64,000 nt of DNA from Narthecium ossifragum (lineage: Eukaryota; Streptophyta; Magnoliopsida; Dioscoreales; Nartheciaceae), in contig OY986966.1 of the NCBI GenBank assembly GCA_963920575.1, forward strand, positions 16,797,888 to 16,861,887, read 5' to 3'. The notes under the pieces were generated by a model, which had not been told where the DNA came from, made no database searches, and saw only the letters and a list, made by a program, of their open reading frames with translations. Positions within the stretch are counted from its first letter, which is position 1. Each line of letters begins with the position of its first letter. Of the stretch, positions 42,529 through 54,400 are shown piece by piece. A program made the translations under genes and the position numbers.

Positions 42529-43015
42529 GGTAAGTTTGATTACCTCACTGCATTTGGAGACGTGAAGATATATAAAGCCTTTGATCAAGAAGGAATCTCC
42601 ACTGCCCGAGATAGTATCAGTATCAACCATCAACCAGAATTTACCAGCTAAATGACCATTATTGGGGAATTTACCAGCTGAAAAGCCATTATCAGCAACA
42701 AAGAAACATACAGAAGATGATTGGATTGAATAGAGGTTCCAATTAAGGTTAATGAAGCAACCAGAAGGAGGATATCCTTCAAACAACTGATAATGGAACT
42801 GCACGGAGCAGGCAATATCAAACAACTGATTGGATTGAAATAGAGGTTCCAATTAAGGTTAATGGAAAAGCAACCAAAAGGAGAATTGATGTCGTACAAA
42901 TGTGTCTCGCACAACGGTCGCTGTCACGCCCCGACCCAGGAAACCTATCCAGATTGGGGAGTGAGCAACCTAAACCTGTTAAATCATCAATGGGCGTAAA
43001 AATTTCGACAAAGTC
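42529..43015. other. Spacer with a ~113-bp diverged duplication
   Basis: GGTTCCAATTAAGGTTAATG occurs at 42733 and again at 42846 with matching flanks. On the minus strand it is open for 120 codons but matches nothing I know. TGTCACGCCCCGACCC at 42922 is the reverse complement of a long-LTR 3' tip. Confidence 0.45.
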
Positions 43016-45517
43016 TGTGAGGACCTGTCCCTCTACCCCTGTGGCTCGTTATAGACCGCAAGGGCAATTTGGTAAATTGCGCCTTGTTGGTTTGTTTCAC
43101 ACCCGCGTGTGCACACACTGACCTTGTATGTGTTAGTGTTTGTTTAGAATGGCTAGGTGAACCCGAGATTGGAAGATCTGAGCTTGGGCTTGTGTTTTAG
43201 CCCAAGTTTGCCTTTTTGGACGAAGGAGATCGATCTGGATTGCTAATGAGATCGATCTGGCCTTGCTAGCCAGATCGATCTGACATGCTTTGGAGATCGA
43301 TCGCTTAGTGCAGAAGGTCCTTGGGAGGCTGGCGGCTCGGGAGCGATCGATCAGACTCGAGTCGGTTGGTGTTCTTCTTCGAGAGGACGGCCACCATTGG
43401 CCGTCGCTCTCCTCTGTCAGAAGGGGAGGACTTTCCCTCCCCTCCATTCACTTTCTCCCCTCTTTTCTGGCTGTCCCCTCCCCCTTTCCTCCTTTTCTCC
43501 TCCCCCTCCTTCCTTCTTCTTCTTCTTCTTCATTCTCCTCTCCCGAGAGCTCTGTTTTCTTCCCCTGTTTTCCGGTAGCCACTTCTTCTTCTTCGTTCTC
43601 CCTCCTCCGGCCACCGTTTTGGGTGTTCCAAGGCTCGTTGGAACCGTGGCGGCGTGAGGAAGATCGCTGGTGTGCTTTGGAGCTGCGTTAGTGACCAGTT
43701 CGCAGGTAATCAGCCGACGAGTGCGTTTCCAGTAGGTTTCTACTTACGTGAGTTGTTTAGGGGTGTTCTCTAGATCTAGCCGTTGGATCTTGTTGATCTT
43801 TGTATTGTTGGCTTCCTCTTTCCAAGTAGAGTTTCGGATATAAGTTTCATGCTCTTTGATTGAGATTTTAGTAGGATTTATGCATGATTAATCTCGGATT
43901 TTCCGGTTTCTGCTGTTCTTGAAGAACAGTCGGCTTGCGGCGAGTTTTTCGGCCGGTACGTACATGATTTTGACTTATGCTGAACATAAAGAGTTGTAGA
44001 TCTCTGAGTTATCTTTCCATTCCATCTTATTTCGTATTTTCCTGATGTTTCTATGACTTTTGGTGATTTTTCTCGTGATCTGCGACGAGGCTGATCTGAA
44101 GCTGGTTTGAAGTTGTTCGGGTCGATCCAAATGGTTCGGATCGATCCAATATTTTCTGAATCAATCCAAACATTCCGGATCGATCCCAAAGCTGGCTGGT
44201 GATATTTTATGGTCTATTTTTAGTGATTTTGATTAATGTTTTCCCGTTAATCCAACCGTTGGATGATTATGGATTTTGGATATGTTGATCCTGGTATATA
44301 GATCTACTGATGGCTAAGTTGGATCTTGAATCCGACGTCGTTTGGATGTCGGATCGACGGGATCAATTAGCCTCGAAGTAGAGGTTTTGGTGTTTTGAAT
44401 ATAATATTATATTTCGGATTATAATATTATATTGTTTACTGGTCATCATCGTTTTCGGGGTTGCTTCCCGTTGCAGGAGTCCGCGGTTGACGGTCGCGGT
44501 ACCGTCGTAATGCTGGGACCCGCTGCGGATCGGCTGGCAGCGGTCGGTAGTACCACTGCAGCGATCCGGTTGACTTGTATGCAATCCTTAACATATTGTT
44601 GCATGCCTATCTCTTGTATGTGTATGTTCATAGCATGCATTCTCTGTTGTGCATTAGTTGCATGGTTAGGGCGTTGGTGATCTGTGGGTCGCCGTCCCGA
44701 GGCTAGAAGCTCGGACTTAGCCCTAGGACCGGGGTTGGGTAGTTTGGACCCGGTTTGAATTGTTGAGTCCAGTCGATTCGATGATAGGCCTAGAGGACTG
44801 GTACACTTGTTCCTTGATGATTGTAGAGGTCGTGTCGGCCTTGAGTTGGATGCTGAGGTGTAGCCGGTGTCCCATTGTGCTGGCCTTGGGGTAGAGGAGT
44901 TGTCTACTCAGCAGTGCCTTTTTCCCGCCTGCAATGCCGTTCCCTGCAGTTGTGTGTCGCCAGTGTTGTTCCTGCTACTGATGGCTGGTTCTGGGCCTCA
45001 GGGATACGCGGTGGGGTTATGGGACCCCTGTATACACCCAGGTCCTACTTGAGGGCGACACTATTGCGTTTCCCTCTTCCTTCTGTGTGACGTAGTGTAG
45101 AACTCTACTGAGCTTAGTGCTCACACCTACCCGGGCTGTGTTTTGCAGGTGCAGGCATCAGTTCTTCCTCTGTGGCCCCTACCGGGCTGTTGGTCGGCGG
45201 TGCGACGGCGCCTGGTGGACTTTGAGAGGTGGCCATCTTTACTGCTTTTATACCTTTTGTTAGTTAGTCTCCTACGGGAGTAATGTTGTATTTGGATCTT
45301 CCCCTCTCCGAGGATATGTATATTAAATAGTTTGGGTTTTGAATCTGTGGTTCGAGGTTCTGCTAATTAATTATTGTTTTAAATTGGGGGTTTTTTTTGA
45401 TGAATTGCTAGGGAGACCAATAAGTTAGAGGGAACCCTCGCCGTCTTTTTCCGCGTTTTGTAGGTTCCGGTTCGCGTCGCTCGGCCCGGTTGGGCTCTCG
45501 CGGGTCGGGGAGCGACA
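43016..45517 (+). mobile_element. Long LTR copy A1, complete (2502 bp)
   Basis: Starts TGTGAGGACC at 43016 and ends GGGTCGGGGAGCGACA at 45517. In order it contains four GATCGATC sites at 22-23 bp steps (43228-43302), CT-rich sequence (43436-43600), GATCGATC-like sites near 44110-44190, paired AATATTATA palindromes (44398-44434), CCGTTGCAGG plus the GGTTGACGGT module (44470-44512), the stem module (44694-44716) and GTTTTGCAGGTGCAGGC (45140). No retrotransposon interior is adjacent. Flanks AAGTC and ATCTT do not match, so it is not a clean solo LTR. Confidence 0.8.
43228..43302. repeat. GATCGATC array 3 with strict 22-23 bp spacing
   Basis: Octamers start at 43228, 43250, 43273 and 43295, with spacers of 14, 15 and 14 nt. 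The middle pair has complementary spacer ends (TGGC/GCCA). Confidence 0.85.
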
Positions 45518-46886
45518 ATCTTGCCCTAGTCCTCCCACCCATACATCGGTCCTATAGCTAGATCCGAGCTACCCGAGCCCTCGGATTGGCGATCGAGCCA
45601 CTTCGCCCGCACCTAGCCTTAATGCTTCTAATGCATAAAACGTGCATGAGCCTAATCAAGCAACTAGGCCTAGGTGTCTCTACATGTCAATTCATCAATC
45701 ACATGTCCACAAGGTATAACATTCAAGAATAAACAGAGGCCAAGCACAGCATTCACATATCCCAATCATGCATAATCATTCAACACATACATGGGCACAC
45801 CTTCGGCCCAATTAAATCTAAACATTCCCAAGGGGCGTCACTCCCCTGGTTGACCCACAAATAAATAAGAACGGGCACACCGCACGGCCAGAGGCATAAG
45901 GATGATACAATAAGACACAATTGATGTAATTCAAATGAAAAGGGTATGAATTGAATAGAGAAAACAAACGACACTAACGGATAGCAGTTAATAATATGTA
46001 CAATGTCAAACATGAAGTTTAGCATAGAATTAAATTAAGGGTTAAATCTCAGCCAAACAGTGACCCAACTAGCTAGGAGAAAAACTAGGAACTCAAGTTA
46101 ACGCCTACATAGACGTAATTAGCATAGGGGAGTAGGGAAGGACAGGGAGGTTAACATCGTAGGAAAAATACCGATATCGATCAACCCAAAACCTCAGTCG
46201 AGCTATGATTCAAACAAACAGAGAAAGGCTAAGGACTCGATCAAATTGGCAGAGCCACTACACAACAAGGTCATGCCAAGATCCTTGCAGCACAAATGTT
46301 CTAGGAATAAGGACAACAATCCACAACCCAGCAAGGAAGCAATTCAACAAGTACCTCACATGCTTACCCCGAGTTAAACAGCTCCAAAAGCAAAAAAGGC
46401 CAGCCGCATCGGTTGCCCAACTAAAACCAGCCAAGTCAAGCTAACACCAGGGGGCCAGAGAGAAATCGGAATGGGTTTAAGGGATCTCAAGCAACCGGCA
46501 TGTCAAGAACAGGGGAGGAGAAACAGAGGAGAAATAGAGGAAGGGAGGGGCAGTCCACCCAGAACAGAGGAATTGCAAACCCATCAAACCAGAGAGTGAA
46601 GGAGAAGCAAAACTCATCAAAAATCCAAGAAAGCCCATAGATCTGGACCACTGCAGTACGAGGGAAACCATGTGAGAGAGACAGAACTAAAGAACAGGGC
46701 ATCAATGCCCTAGCTAGCATCGAAATCCAACATTAAGTCCTAGATCTAAGCAACGACAAGCAATGAAAAAGGAACAACATCAATCGGGACAACCAAAAAT
46801 CCTAAGCTAGCATGCTTCAATCAATCCTAGAGGCCTAACCAACAGTTAGGGTAGGAATCCCTACCTCTGGGCGTCGAGGTCGCGTC
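45518..46886 (-). mobile_element. Long-LTR fragment and spacer
   Basis: 45518-45650 on the minus strand carries the stem module (45561-45588) and adjoining family sequence. The rest to 46886 is A-rich on the plus strand with no recognisable protein. A minus-strand ORF at 46487-46720 is Phe/Leu-rich and unsupported. Confidence 0.45.
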
Positions 46887-49615
46887 TGTGAGGACCTGTT
46901 CCTCTAACCTGGCCCGACCGCGTAGGTTGAAGGCTGTTTCCTGTTGGTTTGGTTCCGCGTCGGGTACGATCGGATGATCGTATGACAGTTTTTGACCCAA
47001 GGGTAATTTGGTAAATATGCTCTCTAGTGGTCAGTTTCACACCCGCGTTGCACACACTGTCTTTGATTGATGTATGTGATTGATTAGGACCTTTGGGGTG
47101 CTTTCGATCGGAAGATTGGAGCTCAATCGGGAAAAATCGGATCAGACGGCCGATATCGGTTCTGATCTCTATAAATACCCTTGTTCTTCTCTCTCCTCCT
47201 TTCTTTTCTTTTTCTCTCCTTCTCTCTCCTCCCTTGGGCTGCCGGCTGATGCTTGGAGCTTGGGGCTGCGGATGTTCGGCGTGGATCCACGAGGATCGGA
47301 GGTGAGGATCTCGTAGATCAGCTGCTTGTTTTTACAAGTAGGTGTTTCTACCCAATTCCTATGAGTTGGTAACCCTAGGATCGTCTTTTTGTGATTTGTG
47401 GCTGCTGATTTTGTTAGAATGCTATGATTTTCTGTATTCTAGTTCCTTGCCATGTTTAGAAGCTAGCTATGGTTGCAGTTTCGTATTCTTTCTGATGAAT
47501 TCCATATTTTTGTCAATTTTTCGACGGGGTTGGCCTCAAATCTGATATTTCACTATCTGAGTTTGGTTTTTATTGCATGAATGAATTACCCACCATCAAA
47601 TAGACCTTACTGCAAAGTTTGAATGGATTCCATCGCTATTTGATTCATCAAATCCAACAAATTAAGTTTTTCGTCGGTTTCGTCGGCTTACGGACCATTT
47701 GATTTAATTCGGAGGATTTGATCATCCAATGTTGGATTTCTTAGTGTCATTAGATTCCCCACATCCAATTGCACATGCCTACCAACTTTGGTTTGATTTT
47801 GATACATTTTGATAGGTTAAATCCAAGAAATTGGATCTCATGCACTATTCACTCTTCTCTGCCGAGTATGAAGGATCGATCATTTGGATGAAATGATCGA
47901 TCACTTCCGTTGAAGTGTTCTGCTCCGTCTGAAGAAGATCGATCTTCTTGGGACAAGAAGATTGATCCTCTTCTTGACAGAGGGTGTGTTTGAGGATGAT
48001 CGATCCTCTAGTGCCAGAGGATCGATCCTTCTTCCCCAGACAGAACTCCATCCTGAGGGAGATCGATCTTCTTGTGAAGGAAGATCGATCCCTCCTTCCC
48101 AGGCAGGGAACACCCTTGAGGAGGATCGATCTTCCTTGGAAGAGAAGATCGATCATCCCTCCTCGAGAGGGATCACCCATGTAAATGATCGATCATCTTG
48201 GGTAAGATGATCGATCCTTTATATGTTGATTTGTATAATTGATCCAAATTTGATGTTTTCGGTTTCTTTTCGACCCGGATTTCTCGTGTGGCTTTCTCGA
48301 TGATAGTTAAGGATTATTATAATATTTTAATTGGGATTTTGACGGGTTTATCCCCAGATTACACCGTAAGTTGTATTTTGGATCGGTTTACCGATTTCTA
48401 CCGTTTTTCACGCAGTTTCTCGATAAGCATGCTATATCTATATATGTGTGTATATATATGTAGTTTGTGAATGCTTTATCGCTTTATGGGTAACCGGGGG
48501 AGTGACGACCCCTGGGAATGTTTAGTATAAATGGGTCGGAGGTGTGCCTTGCATGGCTAGTATATATTTACTGCTTTGATTAATAGCCCCGCTGATTGCT
48601 GGCGTGCGCCGGGGGCATAACCCGTTGTACTGGTAGATTATATGTCTTGTATGCGTGGCTTGTTGGCTTGGCGGGGGTTGCAGCCCCTTGTGGCAATTTC
48701 GGTTGACGGCTATGGACGCCGTTGTAATGCCGAAATTGGCTTCGTTGTATTGTTAGTATAACTTATCTGTATTTGAGACCGTTGCTATGCTCACCCCTTG
48801 GGCTAGCTATAGTCTATGTCTTGCCCTATATAATTGTTGTCATATTGTTGCATGCCTATATCTACTCATCTGTGCCTGAGCATTGAATGCATCCTGTTTG
48901 CATTAGAGCATGAGGCTAGGGTGCGGGTGAATAGGGTGTTCGCCGATCCAAGGCTCTCGGGTAGCTCGGATCTAGCTCTAGGACCGTCGCTGGATAGCAA
49001 GGACTAGAGCGTGATTGTTATGCCAGATCTTTGTATTCTCGAGAATGGGTCTAGTTGGCTATTATCTGCTGCTCAAGGTGTAGAGGTCGCACAGAGTTCT
49101 CGTCCCATGCTCAGTATCCGTGTTAAGGGAAGTTACGTGCAGCCCTGGGTCCTACCCCTTTGTTGTTCAGCGCTGGGCATTTGGTGGTTGAGAGGGACGG
49201 CAGTTGACAGTTGTGGTCACAGAGCGTGTGCCCTAGGATAGGCGGTGGACGTAACATGAGTTTCCCTTAGAGATGAGACAGAACCCGAAACTTTGTAGTT
49301 TCCCCTCTTTCCTGTGCGACGTAGAGTAGAGTAGAACCCTACTGAGCTTATTGCTCACTCCTATCCGGGCTGCGTTTGGTTTGTAGTTACCTTTGAGAAT
49401 GATGTACTGAACGTTTAATATATGAAATCATATTCCCTCTCTTTTGATTGAGTTTTATTCCGTAATGTAATATTTAGTTTTACCTTTATGCCCTTGGAAG
49501 TCTTTAAGTTTAAATTTATTCCGCTTTATGTATTATCGCGCCATATCGGATGTAAATAGTGTAGGTTTCCCCTCATGTCCTGGCCCGGATGGGTTTTCTG
49601 GGTCGAAGTGTGACA
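46887..49615 (+). mobile_element. Long LTR family B, probable solo LTR (2729 bp)
   Basis: Starts TGTGAGGACC and ends GTGTGACA. Flanks GCGTC (46882-46886) and ACGTC (49616-49620) match at 4 of 5 bases. TATAAATA lies at 47170, so U3 is about 280 bp and most of the LTR is leader. A six-pair GATC array lies at 47874-48216. The GGTTGACGGC module (48700) and stem module (48945-48972) follow. It aligns with 1-1780. Confidence 0.75.
47874..48216. repeat. GATCGATC paired-palindrome array 4 (six pairs)
   Basis: Pairs start at 47874/47895, 47937/47960, 47998/48020, 48061/48083, 48124/48147 and 48187/48209, with spacers of 13, 15, 14, 14, 15 and 14 nt. Five of six spacers begin and end with complementary bases, such as CTCT...AGAG and ATCTT...AAGAT. 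Pair starts advance by 61-63 bp (47874, 47937, 47998, 48061, 48124, 48187). Confidence 0.9.
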
Positions 49616-50180
49616 ACGTCCTTCCTCTTCTTCTCCGGCCGCGACAGTCATCGCCGCCTCCAAGCTCTCCATCGTTGCCGCCGAAATCGCCGAGTCCTCC
49701 TCTCCTTCTTGACCGCGACCACCGCCGCGATGAGATGCTTGTGTGATCTAATGGATCTCCGACACTTTCAAACCTAGCTTGATTTATCTTGAGACCGGGA
49801 GGTGATAGCTTGCATGATTAGGACCTTTACCTATGCTTGGAAGAGATAGGAGAGGCTTGAGAGATTTGATCGATCATCTTCAAGAAGTGATTGTCTTTGA
49901 GAGCTACTTGTATCACCATGTATAGGAGTGTTAGTGAAGCCGAACCCCTTAGAGTATTTACTCTCTTCATCCTTCGAGCATTAGTTTAATTAATTTCTTT
50001 TCTTTTCTTTTCTTTTCCTGTGACCTTGTTATTGATCCATCACACCAATTATAATCGTAGGTCAAATAGGTGGAAAGCCTAGATTTATTGGTAGTTGTTA
50101 GTACCAGTCTCCGTGGGAACGATCGGACTCACCATCCTTTACTACTTGTTAGCGGCTCGTGCACTTGCGAATTGCGAGGC
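49616..50180 (+). mobile_element. 3' end of an Athila/Tat-type LTR, plus strand (tentative)
   Basis: The order of a TTTTCTTTTC run, CCAGTCTCCGTGGGAACGAT and GTGCACTTGCGA resembles the end of the LTR at 22400-22480 (TCTCTGTGGGTAGGATACT then ATACTTGCGA). The start is not recognisable. Confidence 0.4.
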
Positions 50181-50189
50181 GTGTTAAAC

Positions 50190-51150
50190 GCCTAACAGGC
50201 CTCCTAGCAATTAGACAAGACAACCATGAACATCTAATCACAGAAGAACATCCAATACTCACGTATAAACTGAACAATAAAAATAGATTAGATCTCACAG
50301 TTTCATTGATTCCGAGGCTTCAGTTTCCTCGACCAAGAATTAAGGTTTAGCCACGCAAGGTCATCAAGAACAATCCAATCCTTTGAAGAAGAAAGAAGAA
50401 CCCTAGAAATATAAAAGAAGTAGAAAGTAGCAGCAAAAATCCCCTAGAATTCGCCCCCCCTTAATCCTTAAAAAGAACCCTATTTATAGCCCATAAGTTT
50501 CCCATCCTCGGATTAAATCTGAGCCCTTAATTCTGCAAAGTCGGTTAAGAAAGATCGATCTTTATGGAAAGAAGATCGTTCTTTTCTTTCCAGATTGTGG
50601 CTGTGCCCCGACTCGGATCGATCCCTTTTGGAAAAGGGGATCGATCCCTTTATTCCGGATTCAGATTTCTCCTCACGGTCGATCCTTGCATCGACCCTGC
50701 GAGCGTATATTTTTCACAGAGGCTGACGGTCGATGCGGGGATCGACCGTGGGTCTTTTTCATCTCTGGGTGCATAAGGGATAGATCTCTTTTGGAAAGCG
50801 GATCGATCTCTTATTCTCTGCATATTTCTTCTGCTGTTCTGTCCTGCGCTGGTTGTAGTAAAAGCACTGTAACTTTCTCTAGGAAGCTCCAAATCACGAA
50901 CCGTAAAATTCTCTAGAAACTAGACTTCAAGAGCTTTCCAACCATATATGACATATCATCTGGTTCTTCATCAGCAGGTACAGTTTAATCTTTAAATTTG
51001 ATACATATACTCTTTTCAGCTTCTTTTGGACTTAAGGACTTCAATTGCATCCTAAATCAAAATATAAAAATAATGAGTATATTTAGGTACCAAATAAGCA
51101 CAGGTGACTAAGTATTAAGGGATAAAAATATAACATTTTGTATCATCATC
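50190..51150 (-). mobile_element. LTR of a Tat/Athila-type element, minus strand
   Basis: Read on the minus strand, it starts near 51150 with TGATGATGATAC and shares GGAAAGCTCTTGAAGTCTAG with the LTRs at 21242 and 55639. It contains a GATC array (50553-50815) and TATAAATA (plus 50481-50488). It is probably the 3' LTR of the pol region at 51443-54960. The lower boundary is uncertain. Confidence 0.6.
50553..50815. repeat. GATCGATC paired-palindrome array 5
   Basis: Pairs at 50553/50574 (13-nt spacer, second site GATCGTTC), 50616/50639 (15, with CCCTTTT opposing AAAAGGG) and about 50781/50803 (14, first site GATAGATC). Between them is a related GGTCGATCC...GGATCGACC inverted pair with a longer spacer. 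Confidence 0.75.
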
Positions 51151-51442
51151 AGCAGTCAGTTGAGTGACATTTATTCCTTGCTGATATCTCTTTAAAGGAG
51201 AGATTCTCCTTATCTGATGCTGACCACTTTAACTTGTGGAGGCTCCACTAGTGGTTGGTGCTCCACTAGACTTTGCCGCAGATCTTCTTTTACCTGGCAT
51301 ATGAGCGGACAGAATTTGGGTCCATGACAAAGGCATGTGTAATGGATGATGGGGGACGGATCTTTCCTATAATGTCAATCGCTCAGCATCTGAACGGCCA
51401 TTGGCTATACTATGATTGATAATTAAGACGCTGGTGCTATTT

Positions 51443-54400
51443 TTAGGGTTTCTTTTTTTGGCATGCAATACACCATTTGGCATATCTGACACATTCCTCC
51501 CCCATGCATGGCCAATAAAAGCCACTGTGTATTATCAGCCAACACATTTTTATACCTGACTGATGAGCTCTACATGTTCCTTCATGTATTTCAGCCATCA
51601 CATGTTTGGCTTCTTCAGGACTCAAGCATTTTAATAGTAATCCATCAAGTCGACGTTTATATAAAAGATCATTTAGTAAAACATAGTTAATTGCCTTAGG
51701 TTTCAAGCTTCTATCAACTTTGACCGATGGATCTTGCAAAAATTTAATAATTTGACCACGCCAATTGGTCCGTGTATCAATATTGCATTGTACTTCTCTT
51801 AGATTTTTGAATGTTGGTCGATCTAAAGCAAACTTGATAATTCCATGTTTATAATCAGCCATGCCCCCCAAATGTTTTGTTATTTTATACACTGATGCTA
51901 TTTGACCTAAAGTATTTGGGTTATTTACTTTTGAGACCTTGAAAACTTCTTAAATTACAAATGTACCCTTACAATCTTTGCCTTTACATATATACCCTTT
52001 AAAACATTGTGATAATGTTAACCATACCATCCGGTTACTAGCCGGTTGATATTCACGAAATATGCCTGGAATATGCCTAATATTGTTAAATAACCTTTTT
52101 GAAAAGACAATTATACCCCTGGTTATGTTTCTACTCTGGTTAAGTTAGATGTCAATGGGGATGAGCAATTAAGTAATTTTGCCCACCCTGGTTATGCTTC
52201 TACTCTGGTTAAGTTAGATATATGTACGGATTTGGACGGAGGGGCATGGTTAACATTATCACAATATTTTCAGGGGTACATATGTAAAGGCAAAGATTGT
52301 AAGGGTACATTTGTAATTTAAGAAGTTTTCAAGGTCTCAAAAGTAAATAACCCAAAGTATTTCGCTCATCATTGTGTAGTCTAGGCACGAATTTAATGTC
52401 AAATTCATCAAAATAATTTAATAACGTAGGCGTTATTTGATGCAAATGTATCAACATATCACTTGGACATTTGTATGATCCCATTATATGATTGACTACT
52501 ATCCGGGAGTCGCCTTTAATTATAACACTGGTTGTGCCCAATTCTAACAATATTTCATGGCCGATGATTAAAACTTCATATTCAGCATGATTGTTAGTAT
52601 ATAATTGTTCTAAGGTAAAGGAAAATGCATAATATTGGCGAACTGGTGAAATGATTGATAAACCTAAACCTGCACTATTGACCGTTTGAGATCCATCAAA
52701 ATACATGACCCATGGTTTTTTAGAGATTACATCAATCTCTCTTGCTAATATTCGTGTGGAACATCAACACATGGGTGCTCGGCCAAAAAGTCAGCTAAAG
52801 TGTGGCCTATGATAGCCGTTTGAGAAATAAATTGCATGTCAAATTCTGCTAAAGTTAAAATCCAATAACCAATTCTTTGATCCAAAATTGGCCGAGAGAA
52901 CAGAAATTGCATTACATTAAACTTGGAGACAAGGTACATAGTAGCATGCCTTAAGTAAGCTCTTAACTTAGTACACATAAAATACAAGGCAAAATAAAGT
53001 TTTTCAATGGCCGACTAACTCCTTTCATAAGGCAACAACTGTCTCCTCAAGTAAACAATTGCTCTCTCTACACCATCTTTTCCTTCCTAGGCTATGCAAG
53101 CATTCCTCCAATTGATTGGTCTTATGCTGCAATATTTAACTTGACAGGTTCACCCGTCTTCGGCGCGGCCATGACTGGTGGCGTCGCCAGATAAGTTTTC
53201 ATGCAATCAAATGCTTTTTCATGTTGCTCTTGCCAGACGAATTCATCCTCATTTTTCAGTCACAACAAAGAGGAGAACACTTGTGTTTCCCCTGCACAAT
53301 TGGATATAAACCGTCTTAGAAAGTTAACATGCCCTAAAAACTTTTGCAATTCTTTTTTGGTAGTTGGCGGTTTAGCATCCATGATTGATTGGGCATGTCA
53401 AGCTCAATACCTCGCTGATGAATAAGAAAACCAAGAAAATTTCATGTCTGCACTCCAAAAGCACATTTTAAAGGGTTTAACTTCAATTTATATTCTCTCA
53501 TTCGTTCAAATCTCTAATCAGTTGACTGAAATGATCGGTTTTTTATTTATTTAATCACAATATCATCCACATACGCTTCTATGAAGTGAGCGATCATGTC
53601 ATGAAAAATCATGTTCATTGCTCACTGGTATGTTGCTCCAGCATTTTTCAGGCCGAATGGCATCATTGTCCATTCGTAACTTTCTAACGCTCCGGGACAC
53701 CTAAAGGTCATTTTATAGACGTCTTCTTTGGCTATATATATCTGATTATATCTAGAATATCCGTCCATAAAGGAATATATTTCGTGTCATGTTGTAGAAT
53801 CGACCAATGAATCTACTGTTGTCATTGGGTATTCGTCTTTAGGGGTTGCTAAGTTCAAATTCATAAACTCAATACACACTCTAAGCTTGCCTTTTTTCTT
53901 CATGACCGGCACAATGTTTGACAGCCATTTTACATATCTAGCTGTTCTGATAAACTTGGCTTTCAGTAATCATTCAATTTCTTTTTTGATCTTTGGGATT
54001 ATATGTTTGGTTCAAATTTCCTTGGTGCTTGTTTGTGTGGTTTAAAATTCGTCCGAATAGGTAATTTGTGTTCTACTATGTTTCTATCTAGGCTTAGCAT
54101 TTCCTCATAATCCCATACAAAGCAATCTTTATATGAATGCAAAACGTTAATCAACTCATACTCTATGTTGTCGTCCAGTAATTTGGTAATGAAGGTTGGC
54201 CGATTCTCTCCTTCGTCTCCAATGTTAATTTTTTCAAATGGGTCTTGAGCATGCATATAACCTCGCTTTCCATTTGGGACTTCCTCTGTTTCTTCCACGG
54301 GTGATGTCTTGATGCACAAATGCTTCTAACTGCTACGCCATTAACTTGGCTTTCTAAGGCCAAAGTCGTGGCCTGATTTTGTTTTTCTTTTGGATTCATT

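Noticed and set aside
42490..42852. Minus-strand 120-codon ORF as a host gene
   Set aside because: It starts in LTR sequence and contains a local duplication; no motif is recognised, so I list the interval only as spacer.
43290..43691. ORFs of 85-133 codons rich in Ser/Pro/Phe
   Set aside because: They come from the CT-rich leader tract of the long LTR; the counterpart in A2 is also open only because of composition.
44398..44434. Geminivirus-like nonanucleotide origin (TAATATTAC)
   Set aside because: The motif here is TAATATTAT within an AT palindrome; the terminal C is missing and no Rep gene or GC-rich stem is present.
47874..48216. CRISPR-like or satellite array
   Set aside because: Repeat units are 8 bp with paired 13-15 nt spacers in a plant LTR; there are no longer conserved repeats, unique spacers of equal size or cas genes.
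53201..53425. Plus-strand ORF in the Tat region
   Set aside because: It is the shadow of the minus-strand RT, whose motifs (YVDD, FMDGYS) are clear.
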